Assembly (NCBI GenBank): GCA_017548065.1
Contig: JAFYNQ010000004.1
Span: forward strand, 40,553-104,552
Length of the DNA stretch: 64,000 nucleotides
Direction: 5' to 3'
Origin: Oscillospiraceae bacterium
GTDB taxonomy: Bacteria; Bacillota; Clostridia; Oscillospirales; Oscillospiraceae
Shown here one piece after another: positions 45,684 to 54,039 of this stretch (position 1 is its first letter; each line of letters begins with the position of its first letter). The position numbers and the translations under genes were made by a program. Under the pieces are notes generated by a model. The model was not told the DNA's origin. It did not search any database and worked only from the letters and a program-made list of their open reading frames with translations.

Positions 45684-47093
45684 ATGGCAGATACAGCGCG
45701 ACAAGAGCAACGAAAACGGCTCATGCTCACAGAACCCGTGGGCAAGGTGATCTTCAAAATGGCAGTGCCTACCATCATTGCTTTTTTGATCAACTCCATT
45801 TATTCCCTGGCGGACACCTGGTTCGTCAGCGCACTTGGCACCAATGCCACCGCCGCTGTCAGCGTCAACGCTTCTCTGGATCAGCTGATCATGATGTGCG
45901 GCTCCATGCTGGCAGTGGGCGCCAACAGCTACATTGCACGCCTCCTGGGTCAAGGCAACAACAAGAAGGCCAGCCAGGTTTTGTCCACAGGCTTCCTGCT
46001 GGCGCTGGGTCTGAGCCTGCTGCTGACCATCTTCGGCAATATTTTCATGAAGGAAATGGTGGTTCTTCTGGGCGCCACCGAGACCTGCATGGAGTATTCC
46101 ATTGACTATGCCACCTATGTTCTCTTCGCTGCCCCCTTTATGGCCACCAGCTTTGTGATGAATCAGTGTCTCCGCAGTGAAGGCAGCGCTACCCTCTCCA
46201 TGATTGGCATGGGCTTCGGCGGTATTCTCAACTGCTTCCTGGATCCCATCTTTATCAACGGCTGGGAAGCCCTGGGCATTCCTGCCATGGGCGTTGCCGG
46301 TGCATCCCTGGCAACCATGATTTCCAAGATCGTCAGCTTCCTGATTCTGATTTTCCCCTATGTCACAAGAAAAAGCCTGCTGCATCTGTCTGTGCGTAAT
46401 TTCTGCCCCTCCTATGACATTGTCAGCAAGATCGTCAGCGTCGGCTCTTCCTCCATGTTCCGCAGCGGCCTGGCAGTGGTTGCCGGCATCCTGCTCAATG
46501 ACATGGCTGGCAACATTTCCGACTCCGTGCTGGCCGGCATCGGTGTCTCCACCAAGGTCATGATGTTCCCCTTCAGCATTATTTTGGGCTTCGGTACCGG
46601 CTTCCAGCCGGTGGCAGGCTTCAACTGGGGCGCAAAACGGTTTGACCGTGTTTCGGAGTGCTATAAGTACGCTTCCAAAATGGCATGCATCGGCTCCGGC
46701 ATTATGGCTGCGCTGCTGGCAATTTTCGCAAAGCCGGTGATCATTGCCTTTGCCGGCAACGATCCCCAGATGCAGGAGATCGGTGCTTTGTGCATCCGCA
46801 CCCAGTGCCTGGCACTGCCCATTCACGCCTGGGTTGCCATTGTGAATATGCTGTGCGCAGGTCTTGGCAACGCCGGTGGCGCTTTGGCGCTGTCCACCGC
46901 CCGTCAGGGCAGCTGCTTCCTGCCGATCCTCTACCCCCTGGTGTATTTCTTCGGAGCTTACGGCATTGCCTCCGTGCAGGCCGTTGCCGATCTGTTCAGC
47001 CTTGCTTTGGCCATTCCCATTGCTATTTACATGCTCAAAAAAATCCGCAACGCAAAAGCCCTTCACGAAGCCGGTCAGTTGCAGGACGAATAA
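45684..47093 (+). CDS. MATE-family efflux transporter
   Basis: 469 residues, about twelve membrane segments. The N-terminal half begins LTEPVGKVIFKMAVPTIIAFLINSIYSLADTWF, typical for NorM/DinF-like MATE proteins; GFGTGFQPVAGFNWGAK marks the second half. It should export drugs or metabolites by Na+ or H+ antiport. The start is set at ATG 45684, ten bases after the GGGGG-rich site at 45669-45673; ATG 45675 is too close to it. The DUF89 gene begins 13 bases after the stop. Confidence 0.93.
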   Translation: MADTARQEQRKRLMLTEPVGKVIFKMAVPTIIAFLINSIYSLADTWFVSALGTNATAAVSVNASLDQLIMMCGSMLAVGANSYIARLLGQGNNKKASQVLSTGFLLALGLSLLLTIFGNIFMKEMVVLLGATETCMEYSIDYATYVLFAAPFMATSFVMNQCLRSEGSATLSMIGMGFGGILNCFLDPIFINGWEALGIPAMGVAGASLATMISKIVSFLILIFPYVTRKSLLHLSVRNFCPSYDIVSKIVSVGSSSMFRSGLAVVAGILLNDMAGNISDSVLAGIGVSTKVMMFPFSIILGFGTGFQPVAGFNWGAKRFDRVSECYKYASKMACIGSGIMAALLAIFAKPVIIAFAGNDPQMQEIGALCIRTQCLALPIHAWVAIVNMLCAGLGNAGGALALSTARQGSCFLPILYPLVYFFGAYGIASVQAVADLFSLALAIPIAIYMLKKIRNAKALHEAGQLQDE

Positions 47094-47106
47094 CCGAGGT
47101 AACAAG

Positions 47107-47979
47107 ATGTCAATTTCCATGAACAGCACTTGCTTGGAGTGCTTCCTTTCCAAGCGCCTGGAGCAGGTTCGTGCCCTGGGTACTGATGAACAGTCCACAG
47201 AAATGGCAAAAAAGCTGGCTATGCTCTATGCCCAGTCCGATGCAGATATGGACTCCGCCGTTTTGGGCGGTCTTGCAGAGGACCTGATCAACGAATACTA
47301 CAGCATTGACCCCGACAGAATGCGGGAAGAAAAAGAAATGTCCAACCGCTTCGTACTGGAGCGACTGGACAAAGTCCGCAGCCGCATAGCGGCAGCAGAG
47401 GATCCCATTTATGCGGCGCTGCAGTATGCCGTGCTGGGTAACTACCTGGACTTCTCCGCCCTTTACGGTCAGGTCAGCTTTGAGGACATGGACAAGATGC
47501 TGGACACAGCCTTTACCATTGACCTGGACAAAGCCTGCTACGCACAGTTTTTGAAGGACCTGAAAAACGGCAAGCGCTTTTTGTACCTGACAGACAATGC
47601 CGGTGAGATCTGCTTCGACCGTGTGCTGGCAGAGATCATTGCAGAAGCCTTCCCCCAGCTGGAGATCACCTTCTGTGTCCGTGGCAAGCCCATCGTCAAT
47701 GACGCCACCCGTGAGGATGCAGAAATTGCCGGCATCCGTTTCCCCATCATTGACAACGGCATCGGCATTGGCGGCACCCCCATCCACATGATCGGCGCAG
47801 AAGCCAAAGCCGCCCTTGATGCGGCTGACGTAATTCTGGCAAAGGGCATGGGCAACACAGAGTCCATGTTCGGCTGCGGCTACAACATTTACTATGCTTT
47901 CTTAGTAAAGTGCGAACGTTTTATGGAGTTTTTCCAGGCGCCCAAAATGAAGCCCCTGTTTATTCGGGATCATACATAA
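47107..47979 (+). CDS. DUF89 damage-control phosphatase (ARMT1-like)
   Basis: 290 residues. An N-terminal Cys pair (CLEC) is followed by an all-helical region and then the DUF89 core: LTDNAGEICFDRVLAEII near residue 163 (metal-binding Asp/Asn), GKPIVNDATREDA and DVILAKGMGNTESM. These metal-dependent enzymes remove phosphate from damaged or overflow sugar phosphates and cofactors; the exact substrate is unknown. GAGGTAAC lies before ATG 47107. It is co-transcribed with the MATE gene and ends in a strong terminator. Confidence 0.85.
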   Translation: MSISMNSTCLECFLSKRLEQVRALGTDEQSTEMAKKLAMLYAQSDADMDSAVLGGLAEDLINEYYSIDPDRMREEKEMSNRFVLERLDKVRSRIAAAEDPIYAALQYAVLGNYLDFSALYGQVSFEDMDKMLDTAFTIDLDKACYAQFLKDLKNGKRFLYLTDNAGEICFDRVLAEIIAEAFPQLEITFCVRGKPIVNDATREDAEIAGIRFPIIDNGIGIGGTPIHMIGAEAKAALDAADVILAKGMGNTESMFGCGYNIYYAFLVKCERFMEFFQAPKMKPLFIRDHT

Positions 47980-47985
47980 CAACGC

Positions 47986-48020
47986 GTGCTGACACCATCA
48001 GGTGTCAGCACCTTCTTTTT
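47986..48020 (+). terminator. Terminator that also covers the end of yihY
   Basis: GTGCTGACACC / GGTGTCAGCAC stem with an ATCA loop, then CTTCTTTTT. The minus-strand yihY stop (48000 to 47998) is in the loop. Confidence 0.85.
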
Positions 48021-48822
48021 CGCTGTCACACAGATATCGGTTCACTGCGCCGCCGCAAAAAATAATGGACACGCAGCAATACAGCCACAGCATACTCAGC
48101 GCCACCGCATACACAGAGCCGTAGACCACCGACAATTTAGCAAAATGCTCCACGTAGACAGAATAGAGATCCGAAAATACCAGCCATCCCATGGATGCCA
48201 GCAAAGCGCCGGGAACAGAGTCTGCCAGCTTGTTTTTGCGGTTTGGCAGCGCCATAAATATGGCAGTAAACAACACTGTCTGCACAAAAAGCAGCAGAAA
48301 GAACCGCAGGTCTATAATGCGCTGCCACAGAGAACCGCTCTCTATGGCAGGCAGCCATTTCAGCAGCGACACCCCGAACACCTGCAGCACCAGTGTCAGA
48401 ACCAGCACCAGTAGAAAACCGAAGGTATACACAGCGCACATAAGACGGGTGCGGAAGTACCCACGGCTCTCCGTGACGCCGTAAACGGTGTTCAGCCCGT
48501 TGCACAAGCCCAAACAGCCACGTCCTGCCGACCACAGTGCCGTCACCGCAGAGACAGAGACCAATGTGCCGGTAGTGCTGCGATAGGTGTTAACGATCAG
48601 CTTTTCCGCCGAGGGCAGCAGCGCTTTGGGCAGGATCCCTTCCAACAGCTCCGTCAGGTACTCCACCTGAAGACCTGTGTACCGCAAAAGCCCCAGCAGC
48701 AACACCAGGGACGGAAACAGCGACAGCACAATAAAGAACCCCGCATGGGAAGCATACACCGGGATGTTCAGCGACGAAAAATAGCGCACAAACGAAACAA
48801 TGCGTCGGATTCCCTTTCCCAT
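47998..48822 (-). CDS. YihY/virulence-factor BrkB-family membrane protein
   Basis: 274 residues with about six membrane segments. Family marks are the YASHAGFFIVLSLFPSLVLLLGL N-terminal segment, WSAGRGCLGLCNGLNTVYG, and PGALLASMGWLVFSDLYSVYV near the C-terminus. The role of the family is not firmly known. Its last codons and stop form part of the hairpin that ends the convergent DUF89 gene. Confidence 0.88.
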   Translation of the reverse strand: MGKGIRRIVSFVRYFSSLNIPVYASHAGFFIVLSLFPSLVLLLGLLRYTGLQVEYLTELLEGILPKALLPSAEKLIVNTYRSTTGTLVSVSAVTALWSAGRGCLGLCNGLNTVYGVTESRGYFRTRLMCAVYTFGFLLVLVLTLVLQVFGVSLLKWLPAIESGSLWQRIIDLRFFLLLFVQTVLFTAIFMALPNRKNKLADSVPGALLASMGWLVFSDLYSVYVEHFAKLSVVYGSVYAVALSMLWLYCCVSIIFCGGAVNRYLCDSEKEGADT

Positions 48823-48879
48823 AGCATGCTCCTTTCCGTTTTCGGATTATTGACCGTTGCTAACGCACATATTTACGCC

Positions 48880-48920
48880 AAAAGAGGGTCGTCACAGTGT
48901 TATGTGACGACCCTCTTTTG
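48880..48920. terminator. Terminator after fakA
   Basis: AAAAGAGGGTCGTCACA / TGTGACGACCCTCTTTT stem. Confidence 0.88.
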
Positions 48921-48926
48921 TGTTGT

Positions 48927-50558
48927 TTATTCTGCGGAGATCAGGTAGTAGTAAACCGGCTGACCGCCACGGAGTAAGTTTATGTCTGCGTCGGTGCAAA
49001 TATCCGCAAAAATGTCTGCGGCCTTCTGCGCCTGCTTTTCATTGATGTCCTCACCGTAGTAGATGGTGATATATTCCTTGCCCTCTTCCTTCACCTTTTC
49101 CGCCAGGGACTTCAGCACAGCCTTAATGTCCTTGTTGGTGCCAAAGAGAGAACTTCCGTAAATTGCCAGGTAATCGCCCTCGTGGATATCGTGACCGTCA
49201 AAGTCGGAATCACGGGCAGCGTAGGTGATCTGCATGGTATCCACAGTGTCCAGTGCTTCGGTCATGGCAGCTTCGATCTCCTCTCTGTTCAGGTCGGGAG
49301 CAAAGCTGAGCATTGCGGTAATGCCCTGGGGAACAGTCTTACTGGGAACGACCACCACATTCTTGGGAGCCAGCGCATCCACCTGCTGGGCAGCCATAAT
49401 GATGTTCTTGTTGTTGGGCAGCACGAACACGGTCTCTGCAGGTACCTTGTTGACAACCTCCAGGATATCCTGGGTGCTGGGGTTCATGGTCTGACCGCCG
49501 GAAATAATGCCGTCCACACCCAGATCCTTGAACACGTCTGCCAGACCGTCACCGGCGCAGACAGACACAACGCCGAAGGTCTTCTCCGGCTCTGCGATCT
49601 TGGGAGCAAGCTGTTGCTCGCTCATAACCTTCTCGGTATGCTGCAGGCGCATATTCTCAATCTTCACAGTAACGAAGGAGCCGTAATCAATGGCCTCGTG
49701 AAGTGCCTTGCCGGGATCGTTGGTATGCACATGCACCTTGATGATATCGTCATCCTCCACCAGCACCAGGCTGTCACCCAGGCTGTCCAGGAATGCACGC
49801 AGAGGCTCAACGTCCTTATCGTTCTCTCTGTCAATAACAAACTCGGTACAATAGGTGAAGTTGATCTCCTCATCACTGATGTCACCGAAGCTTGCCTGCT
49901 CACGGGTATCGCCATCTGCGAAGCCCTCGGGAACCACAATATCCTCACCCTGCAGGGAGCTGAGCATAGCCTCCAGCACAAAGAGCCAGCCCTTACCACC
50001 GGCATCCACAACACCGGCCTTCTTCAGCACGGGGTTCTGATTCACGGTGTCAGCCAGTGCCACCTTTGCAGCCTCAATGGCGGCAATATGCACATGCTCA
50101 ATAAAGTTATTCTCCTGGGCGGCCTTGATCGCAGCGGCAGCTGCCAGGCGGGAAACGGTCAGGATGGTGCCTTCTGCAGGCTTCATAACTGCCTTATAAG
50201 CGGCATCCACACCGGCCTGCAGTGCTTCTGCCCAGGTAGTACCGTCACATTCCTCAATGCCCTTCAGTCTCTTGGACATGCCACGGAACAGCAGGGACAG
50301 AATGACACCGGAGTTACCTCTTGCGCCACGGAGCATAGCAGAAGCGGTAATGGCAGCTGCCTTCTCCAGGGTGGGGTAGTCGATCTTCCGCAGGTCGCTT
50401 GCAGCGGCATTGATGGTCATGGACATGTTGGTGCCGGTATCACCGTCCGGCACGGGGAAAACGTTCAAATCGTTCAGCTGCTGCTTGTGAATCTCCACAG
50501 AAGCGGCAGCGCTGATGGCAAGTCGGCGAAAATCTGCGCCGTTAATCGTCTGTCTCAA
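48927..50558 (-). CDS. fakA: DAK2-domain fatty acid kinase, FakA-like (YloV)
   Basis: 543 residues. The N-terminal Dak2 nucleotide-binding domain has FPVPDGDTGTNMSMT near residue 34 and RGARGNSGVILS near 94. A middle domain and a C-terminal DegV-like part (SAVLPNNKNI-type region) follow. With a FakB partner it phosphorylates exogenous fatty acids in Gram-positive bacteria. Translation appears to start at TTG 50558, nine bases after GGAGG. It follows asp23 in the widespread asp23-fakA arrangement. Confidence 0.9.
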   Translation of the reverse strand: MRQTINGADFRRLAISAAASVEIHKQQLNDLNVFPVPDGDTGTNMSMTINAAASDLRKIDYPTLEKAAAITASAMLRGARGNSGVILSLLFRGMSKRLKGIEECDGTTWAEALQAGVDAAYKAVMKPAEGTILTVSRLAAAAAIKAAQENNFIEHVHIAAIEAAKVALADTVNQNPVLKKAGVVDAGGKGWLFVLEAMLSSLQGEDIVVPEGFADGDTREQASFGDISDEEINFTYCTEFVIDRENDKDVEPLRAFLDSLGDSLVLVEDDDIIKVHVHTNDPGKALHEAIDYGSFVTVKIENMRLQHTEKVMSEQQLAPKIAEPEKTFGVVSVCAGDGLADVFKDLGVDGIISGGQTMNPSTQDILEVVNKVPAETVFVLPNNKNIIMAAQQVDALAPKNVVVVPSKTVPQGITAMLSFAPDLNREEIEAAMTEALDTVDTMQITYAARDSDFDGHDIHEGDYLAIYGSSLFGTNKDIKAVLKSLAEKVKEEGKEYITIYYGEDINEKQAQKAADIFADICTDADINLLRGGQPVYYYLISAE

Positions 50559-50586
50559 TGGTTGTAACCTCCGAATCTCCCACGAA

Positions 50587-50937
50587 TCAACCGTTCATGG
50601 AATCAATAAATACGTTGACGGCACGAACCTCGGTATCGGTACACTTGCGTACCACATAACGAACTTCAGAAATGATAGATGCGCCGACGGCTGCCAGATT
50701 GACGCCGTTATCTACGATAATGTGCAGGTCAATGGTAATGGAGTCATCTCCGTGGAATTCCACACGGACGCCCTTTCCCATAGATTCCTTGCGAAGCAGA
50801 TGGTACACACCATCGCTCACAGAACGGGCAGCCATGCCCTTAACGCCGAAGCAGTTGCTGGCGGCAGTGCCTGCAATGTCCGTATATACGCTGGTGCTGA
50901 CATTTACGCTGCCGCTTTCATTTTCGTGACGGATCAT
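50587..50937 (-). CDS. Asp23/Gls24-family protein
   Basis: 116 residues, small DUF322 protein. It has the alternating-strand pattern of the family: GSVNVSTSVYTDIAGTAASNCFGVKGMA, then VRVEFHGDDSITIDLHIIVDNGVNL and a final VRAVNVFIDSM. Members are linked to envelope stress and fatty acid metabolism. AGGAGG lies before ATG 50937. It stands between gpmI and fakA, with gaps of 23 and 28 bases, so the three are likely one operon. Confidence 0.9.
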   Translation of the reverse strand: MIRHENESGSVNVSTSVYTDIAGTAASNCFGVKGMAARSVSDGVYHLLRKESMGKGVRVEFHGDDSITIDLHIIVDNGVNLAAVGASIISEVRYVVRKCTDTEVRAVNVFIDSMNG

Positions 50938-50960
50938 AATCAGTACCTCCTAATTAAAAA

Positions 50961-52523
50961 TCAGATCATGCTGCTTTCCCAGCACTCGGGAGCAGCGATA
51001 CCCATCATCTTGACAACAGTAGGTGCCACATTGGCCAGACCGTACTCGCCGTCTACCAGCTTCCAGTCATTGTCCTTGTCATAGATGATGAAGGGTACGG
51101 GGTTCAAAGAGTGGGCAGTTCTCACAGAGGTCTTGCCCTTCTTGGTCTCGGTCATCTGGTCAGCATTACCGTGGTCAGCAGTGATCAGCACAGTGTAGCC
51201 GTACTTGTCAGCAGCCTCCAGGACAGCCTTCAGGGAAGCATCCACACACTCCATAGCGTAGATGACCGCATTCATGTCACCGGTATGACCCACCATATCG
51301 CCGTTGGGGTAGTTGCAACGCAGGAAACCGAACTTCTTGCTTGCCATAGCCTCCAGCATTGCCTCGGTGATCTCCTTGGACTTCATAGCAGGTGCCTGCT
51401 CAAAGGGGATCACATCGGAGGGGATCTCCAGGTACTCTTCCAGTGCCTCGTCCACCTTGCCGGAGCGGTTGCCGTTCCAGAAATAAGTGACGTGACCGTA
51501 CTTCTGTGTCTCGGACACAGCAAATTCCTTCACACCGGCAGCGCACAGCACTTCGGTGAGGGTGTTGGTAATAACGGGAGGCTTCACCAGGTAGTTCTCG
51601 GGGATGTTCAGGTCGCCGTCATACTGCAGCATACCGGCAAACTTCACACCGGTGTAGTCGCCACGGTCAAACTTGTCAAAATCCTTGCTGTCAAAAGCAA
51701 TGGAGATCTCCTGGGCACGGTCGCCACGGAAATTGAAGAGGATCACGCTGTCGCCGTTTGCGATCTTGGCAACCGGTGCGCCATCACGTGCCACAACGAA
51801 AGCAGGCAGATCCTGATCAATGCAGCCGGTCTCTGCACGGTAGGTCTCAATGGCCTCCTTGGCGGAAGCGAACTGACGGCCAATGGCCTGCACGTGGGTA
51901 CGCCAGCCGGTCTCCACCATGCCCCAGTTGGCTTCATAGCGGTCCATGGTGACCACCATTCTGCCGCCGCCGGAAGCGATAGCATAGTCGCAGCCCTCGG
52001 TATTCAGCTCTGCCAGCACAGTCTCCAGCTGCTCCACATACTCCAGCGCAGAGGTAGCAGGCACATCACGGCCGTCCAGCAGGATGTGGCAGTAAGCCTT
52101 CTTCACACCGGCAGCCTTGGCAGCCTTCAGCAGAGCGATCAGGTGCGCAATGTTAGAATGGACATTGCCATCGGACAGAAGACCCATAAAGTGCATAGCG
52201 TGGCCTGCCTTTGCATTTTCCACCAGCTCCTGCCAGGTCTCGGAAGCAAACAGTGTTCCCTTCTCAATGGACTCTCCTACCAGTTTTGCGCCCTGGGAGT
52301 AAACCTGGCCGCAGCCGAGAGCGTTGTGACCAACCTCGGAGTTGCCCATATCCTCATCGGAAGGCAGACCGACGGCTGTGCCGTGTGCCTTCAGGTAAGT
52401 ATGGGGGCATTCTGCCAGCAACTTATCCAGTGTGGGAGTCTTTGCTACGGTAACAGCATCGCCGCTGCCGCCGTCGCCCTTACCGACACCGTCCATAACG
52501 ATCAAAACAATGGGTTTTTCCAT
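50961..52523 (-). CDS. gpmI: 2,3-bisphosphoglycerate-independent phosphoglycerate mutase
   Basis: 520 residues, alkaline-phosphatase-like glycolytic enzyme needing manganese. The catalytic Ser is in DEDMGNSEVGHNALGCGQ near residue 60; the metal ligands appear in LIVMDGVGKGDGG, NYPNGDMVGHTGD and ITADHGNADQM. ATG 52523 is chosen because GGAGGAAATTG precedes it. First gene of the gpmI-asp23-fakA run. Confidence 0.96.
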   Translation of the reverse strand: MEKPIVLIVMDGVGKGDGGSGDAVTVAKTPTLDKLLAECPHTYLKAHGTAVGLPSDEDMGNSEVGHNALGCGQVYSQGAKLVGESIEKGTLFASETWQELVENAKAGHAMHFMGLLSDGNVHSNIAHLIALLKAAKAAGVKKAYCHILLDGRDVPATSALEYVEQLETVLAELNTEGCDYAIASGGGRMVVTMDRYEANWGMVETGWRTHVQAIGRQFASAKEAIETYRAETGCIDQDLPAFVVARDGAPVAKIANGDSVILFNFRGDRAQEISIAFDSKDFDKFDRGDYTGVKFAGMLQYDGDLNIPENYLVKPPVITNTLTEVLCAAGVKEFAVSETQKYGHVTYFWNGNRSGKVDEALEEYLEIPSDVIPFEQAPAMKSKEITEAMLEAMASKKFGFLRCNYPNGDMVGHTGDMNAVIYAMECVDASLKAVLEAADKYGYTVLITADHGNADQMTETKKGKTSVRTAHSLNPVPFIIYDKDNDWKLVDGEYGLANVAPTVVKMMGIAAPECWESSMI

Positions 52524-52635
52524 TTCAATTTCCTCCAATATATACATATATAGAAAAGTGCATTTTACTAGTCATACTATTTTACATCATTTTCAGCAAA
52601 CTTACAACCTTTTTTTAAATTTTTTATTTTTTCTG

Positions 52636-52664
52636 TTGACAAATTCTTTTCCCCGTGTTATACT
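52636..52664 (+). promoter_or_regulatory. Strong promoter of the PerR-type gene
   Basis: TTGACA (52636-52641), 17-base spacer, extended TGT-TATACT (52659-52664). Confidence 0.85.
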
Positions 52665-52696
52665 CTAGATGTAAATAAGAATCATTCGCATCTAGA
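52664..52696. promoter_or_regulatory. Candidate Fur/PerR-type operator, 33-bp dyad
   Basis: TCTAGATG (52664-52671) and CATCTAGA (52689-52696) are perfect 8-bp arms of a longer imperfect palindrome. Within it, TAAGAATCATTCGCA (52676-52690) has the AATnATT core of PerR/Fur boxes. It lies right after the -10, so binding would block transcription. Confidence 0.6.
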
Positions 52697-52712
52697 AAGA
52701 CGAGGTGAGTAC

Positions 52713-53099
52713 ATGGCAGTCAGCCAAAAGCACTTTCCAAAGCGGGATGCCATCCTGCAGCAGCTTCGTCAGTCAAAGGCGCACCCCTCCGCAGAAACGC
52801 TGTTTCAACTCCTGAAGCCGGAGATCCCCGACCTGTCAATGGGTACGGTGTATCGGAATCTGAATATATTCCGGCAGCAGGGTCTTGTCATCAGCGTGGC
52901 GACAGTAAACGGTGTGGAGCGCTTTGACGGCAACACTGCACCCCATGTTCACTTCATCTGTGATGACTGCGGCGCAGTCATTGATTTGGAGTCCATGGAG
53001 ATCCCCGACTCCCTCCCCCGGGCAGCAGAAAGCTGTATGGGCGGACAGGTCTCAGGCTGTAACCTGAGTTTCAACGGCAAATGTAAAAACTGTATTTGA
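52713..53099 (+). CDS. perR: Fur-family peroxide-type regulator, PerR-like
   Basis: 128 residues. Winged helix at the N-terminus (MGTVYRNLNIFRQQG) and a short dimer domain with structural zinc Cys pairs CDDC and CKNC. The residues of the PerR regulatory metal site can be aligned by spacing: His in AHPSAE, Asp in RFDGNTAP, the two His of HVH and the Asp in GAVIDLE. The last is Asp, as in PerR, rather than Glu as in most Fur proteins. It is therefore probably a peroxide sensor. The reverse rubrerythrin follows 37 bases later, and a dyad operator sits in its own promoter. Confidence 0.85.
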   Translation: MAVSQKHFPKRDAILQQLRQSKAHPSAETLFQLLKPEIPDLSMGTVYRNLNIFRQQGLVISVATVNGVERFDGNTAPHVHFICDDCGAVIDLESMEIPDSLPRAAESCMGGQVSGCNLSFNGKCKNCI

Positions 53100-53136
53100 A
53101 ATCTAAATTTAAAAAACATTTTTGGAGGAAATTATT

Positions 53137-53730
53137 ATGAAGAAGTTTGTTTGCAAAGTTTGTGGTTACGTTCACTCTGCTGAAGAGCTGGCTGCGGATT
53201 TCCGCTGCCCTCAGTGCAACGTTCCTGCTTCCAAGTTTGAGGAGCAGTCCGGCGAAATGAAGCTGGCCGCTGTTCACGAGTACGGTGTTTACGCACAGAC
53301 CGTGAAGAACAACCCCGACATCACTCCCGAGGACAAGAAGTATATCTTTGATCAGCTGATGGCTAACTTCAACGGCGAATGCTCCGAGGTAGGTATGTAT
53401 CTGTGCATGGCTCGCATCGCACACCGTGAGGGCTACCCCGAGATCGGTCTGTACTGGGAGAAGGCTGCTTACGAAGAGGCCGAGCACGCTGCCAAGTTCG
53501 CAGAGCTGCTGGGTGAGGACCTGGAGCCCAACATGAAGGCTACCACCCGTGACAACCTGGCATGGCGCGTTGACTGTGAGTTTGGCGCTACCCAGGGCAA
53601 GTTCGACCTGGCTCTCTGCGCCAAGAAGAACGGCCTGGATGCCATCCACGATACCGTCCATGAGATGGCTCGTGACGAGGCTCGCCACGGTGTCGCCCTG
53701 AAGGGTCTGCTGGAGCGCTACTTCAAGTAA
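53137..53730 (+). CDS. Reverse rubrerythrin (N-terminal rubredoxin domain)
   Basis: 197 residues. A rubredoxin domain comes first (CKVC and CPQC, residues about 5-25), followed by a ferritin-like diiron domain with EIGLYWEKAAYEEAEHAAKFAE and the final RDEARHGVALKGL. This reversed order is that of the oxygen-inducible reverse rubrerythrins of Clostridium, NADH-linked peroxidases. It should remove hydrogen peroxide. TTGGAGGAAA precedes ATG 53137. It lies just downstream of the PerR-type gene and is probably controlled by it. Its last 19 residues are repeated further on, at 53836-53895. Confidence 0.93.
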   Translation: MKKFVCKVCGYVHSAEELAADFRCPQCNVPASKFEEQSGEMKLAAVHEYGVYAQTVKNNPDITPEDKKYIFDQLMANFNGECSEVGMYLCMARIAHREGYPEIGLYWEKAAYEEAEHAAKFAELLGEDLEPNMKATTRDNLAWRVDCEFGATQGKFDLALCAKKNGLDAIHDTVHEMARDEARHGVALKGLLERYFK

Positions 53731-53736
53731 GAAAAG

Positions 53737-53761
53737 CCGCATAAACAAAGGGTTTATACGG
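53737..53761 (+). repeat. Hairpin after the reverse rubrerythrin
   Basis: CCGCATAAAC / GTTTATACGG stem with one mismatch. It lacks a T tract and runs straight into the tRNA-like element. Confidence 0.45.
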
Positions 53762-53813
53762 GAGAGCTGAGTGAGCAATTTGCTGGTGGGTGCAATTCCC
53801 ACTCTCTCCCACC
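53760..53813 (+). pseudogene. tRNA-like remnant (class II type, no anticodon arm)
   Basis: GGGAGAG (53760-53766) pairs perfectly with CTCTCCC (53804-53810), followed by ACC, like an acceptor stem with discriminator A and most of a CCA end. GTGGG-TGCAATT-CCCAC (53786-53802) looks like a T arm with seven-base loop (TTCAATT with one change). CTGAGTG after the acceptor recalls the D-arm of Leu/Ser tRNAs, and AGCAATTTGCT could be a long variable arm. An anticodon arm is missing, so it cannot be a working tRNA. It may be a deleted tRNA or another small structured RNA. Confidence 0.4.
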
Positions 53814-53835
53814 TTATATAAGCCTATATTTGTTT

Positions 53836-53895
53836 CGTGATGAGGCTCGCCACGGTGTGGCTCTGAAGGGTCTGCTGGAGAGATATTTCAAGTAA
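53836..53895 (+). pseudogene. Duplicated 3' end of a rubrerythrin gene
   Basis: The 60 bases encode RDEARHGVALKGLLERYFK and a stop, identical in protein to the end of the gene at 53137. At DNA level the copy differs at several silent positions (for example GAT for GAC, AGA TAT for CGC TAC). It is therefore an old or foreign copy rather than a fresh duplication. No start or upstream part of the gene is present. Confidence 0.8.
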
Positions 53896-53955
53896 TCTGC
53901 AAGTTGCAAAACAGCCTGCTTTATAGGCAATATTCAAACAAAACAACCCAAAATG

Positions 53956-53990
53956 TGACCGTTGGTGGATCCCACCAGCGGTCATTTTTT
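53956..53990 (+). terminator. Terminator after the rubrerythrin remnant
   Basis: TGACCGTTGGTGG / CCACCAGCGGTCA stem (one G-T pair) with six T residues. Confidence 0.85.
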
Positions 53991-54039
53991 CTACATAAGT
54001 GTGTACTTTTGTGTGTATCATTTTGCCACCTGTGGGATT

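Noticed and set aside
46864-47106. N-terminal extension of the DUF89 frame
   Set aside because: It overlaps the end of the MATE gene in another frame; the family sequence starts at 47107 next to a ribosome site.
49182-50567. 461-codon plus-strand frame opposite fakA
   Set aside because: Antisense shadow of a well-recognised gene, without start signals.
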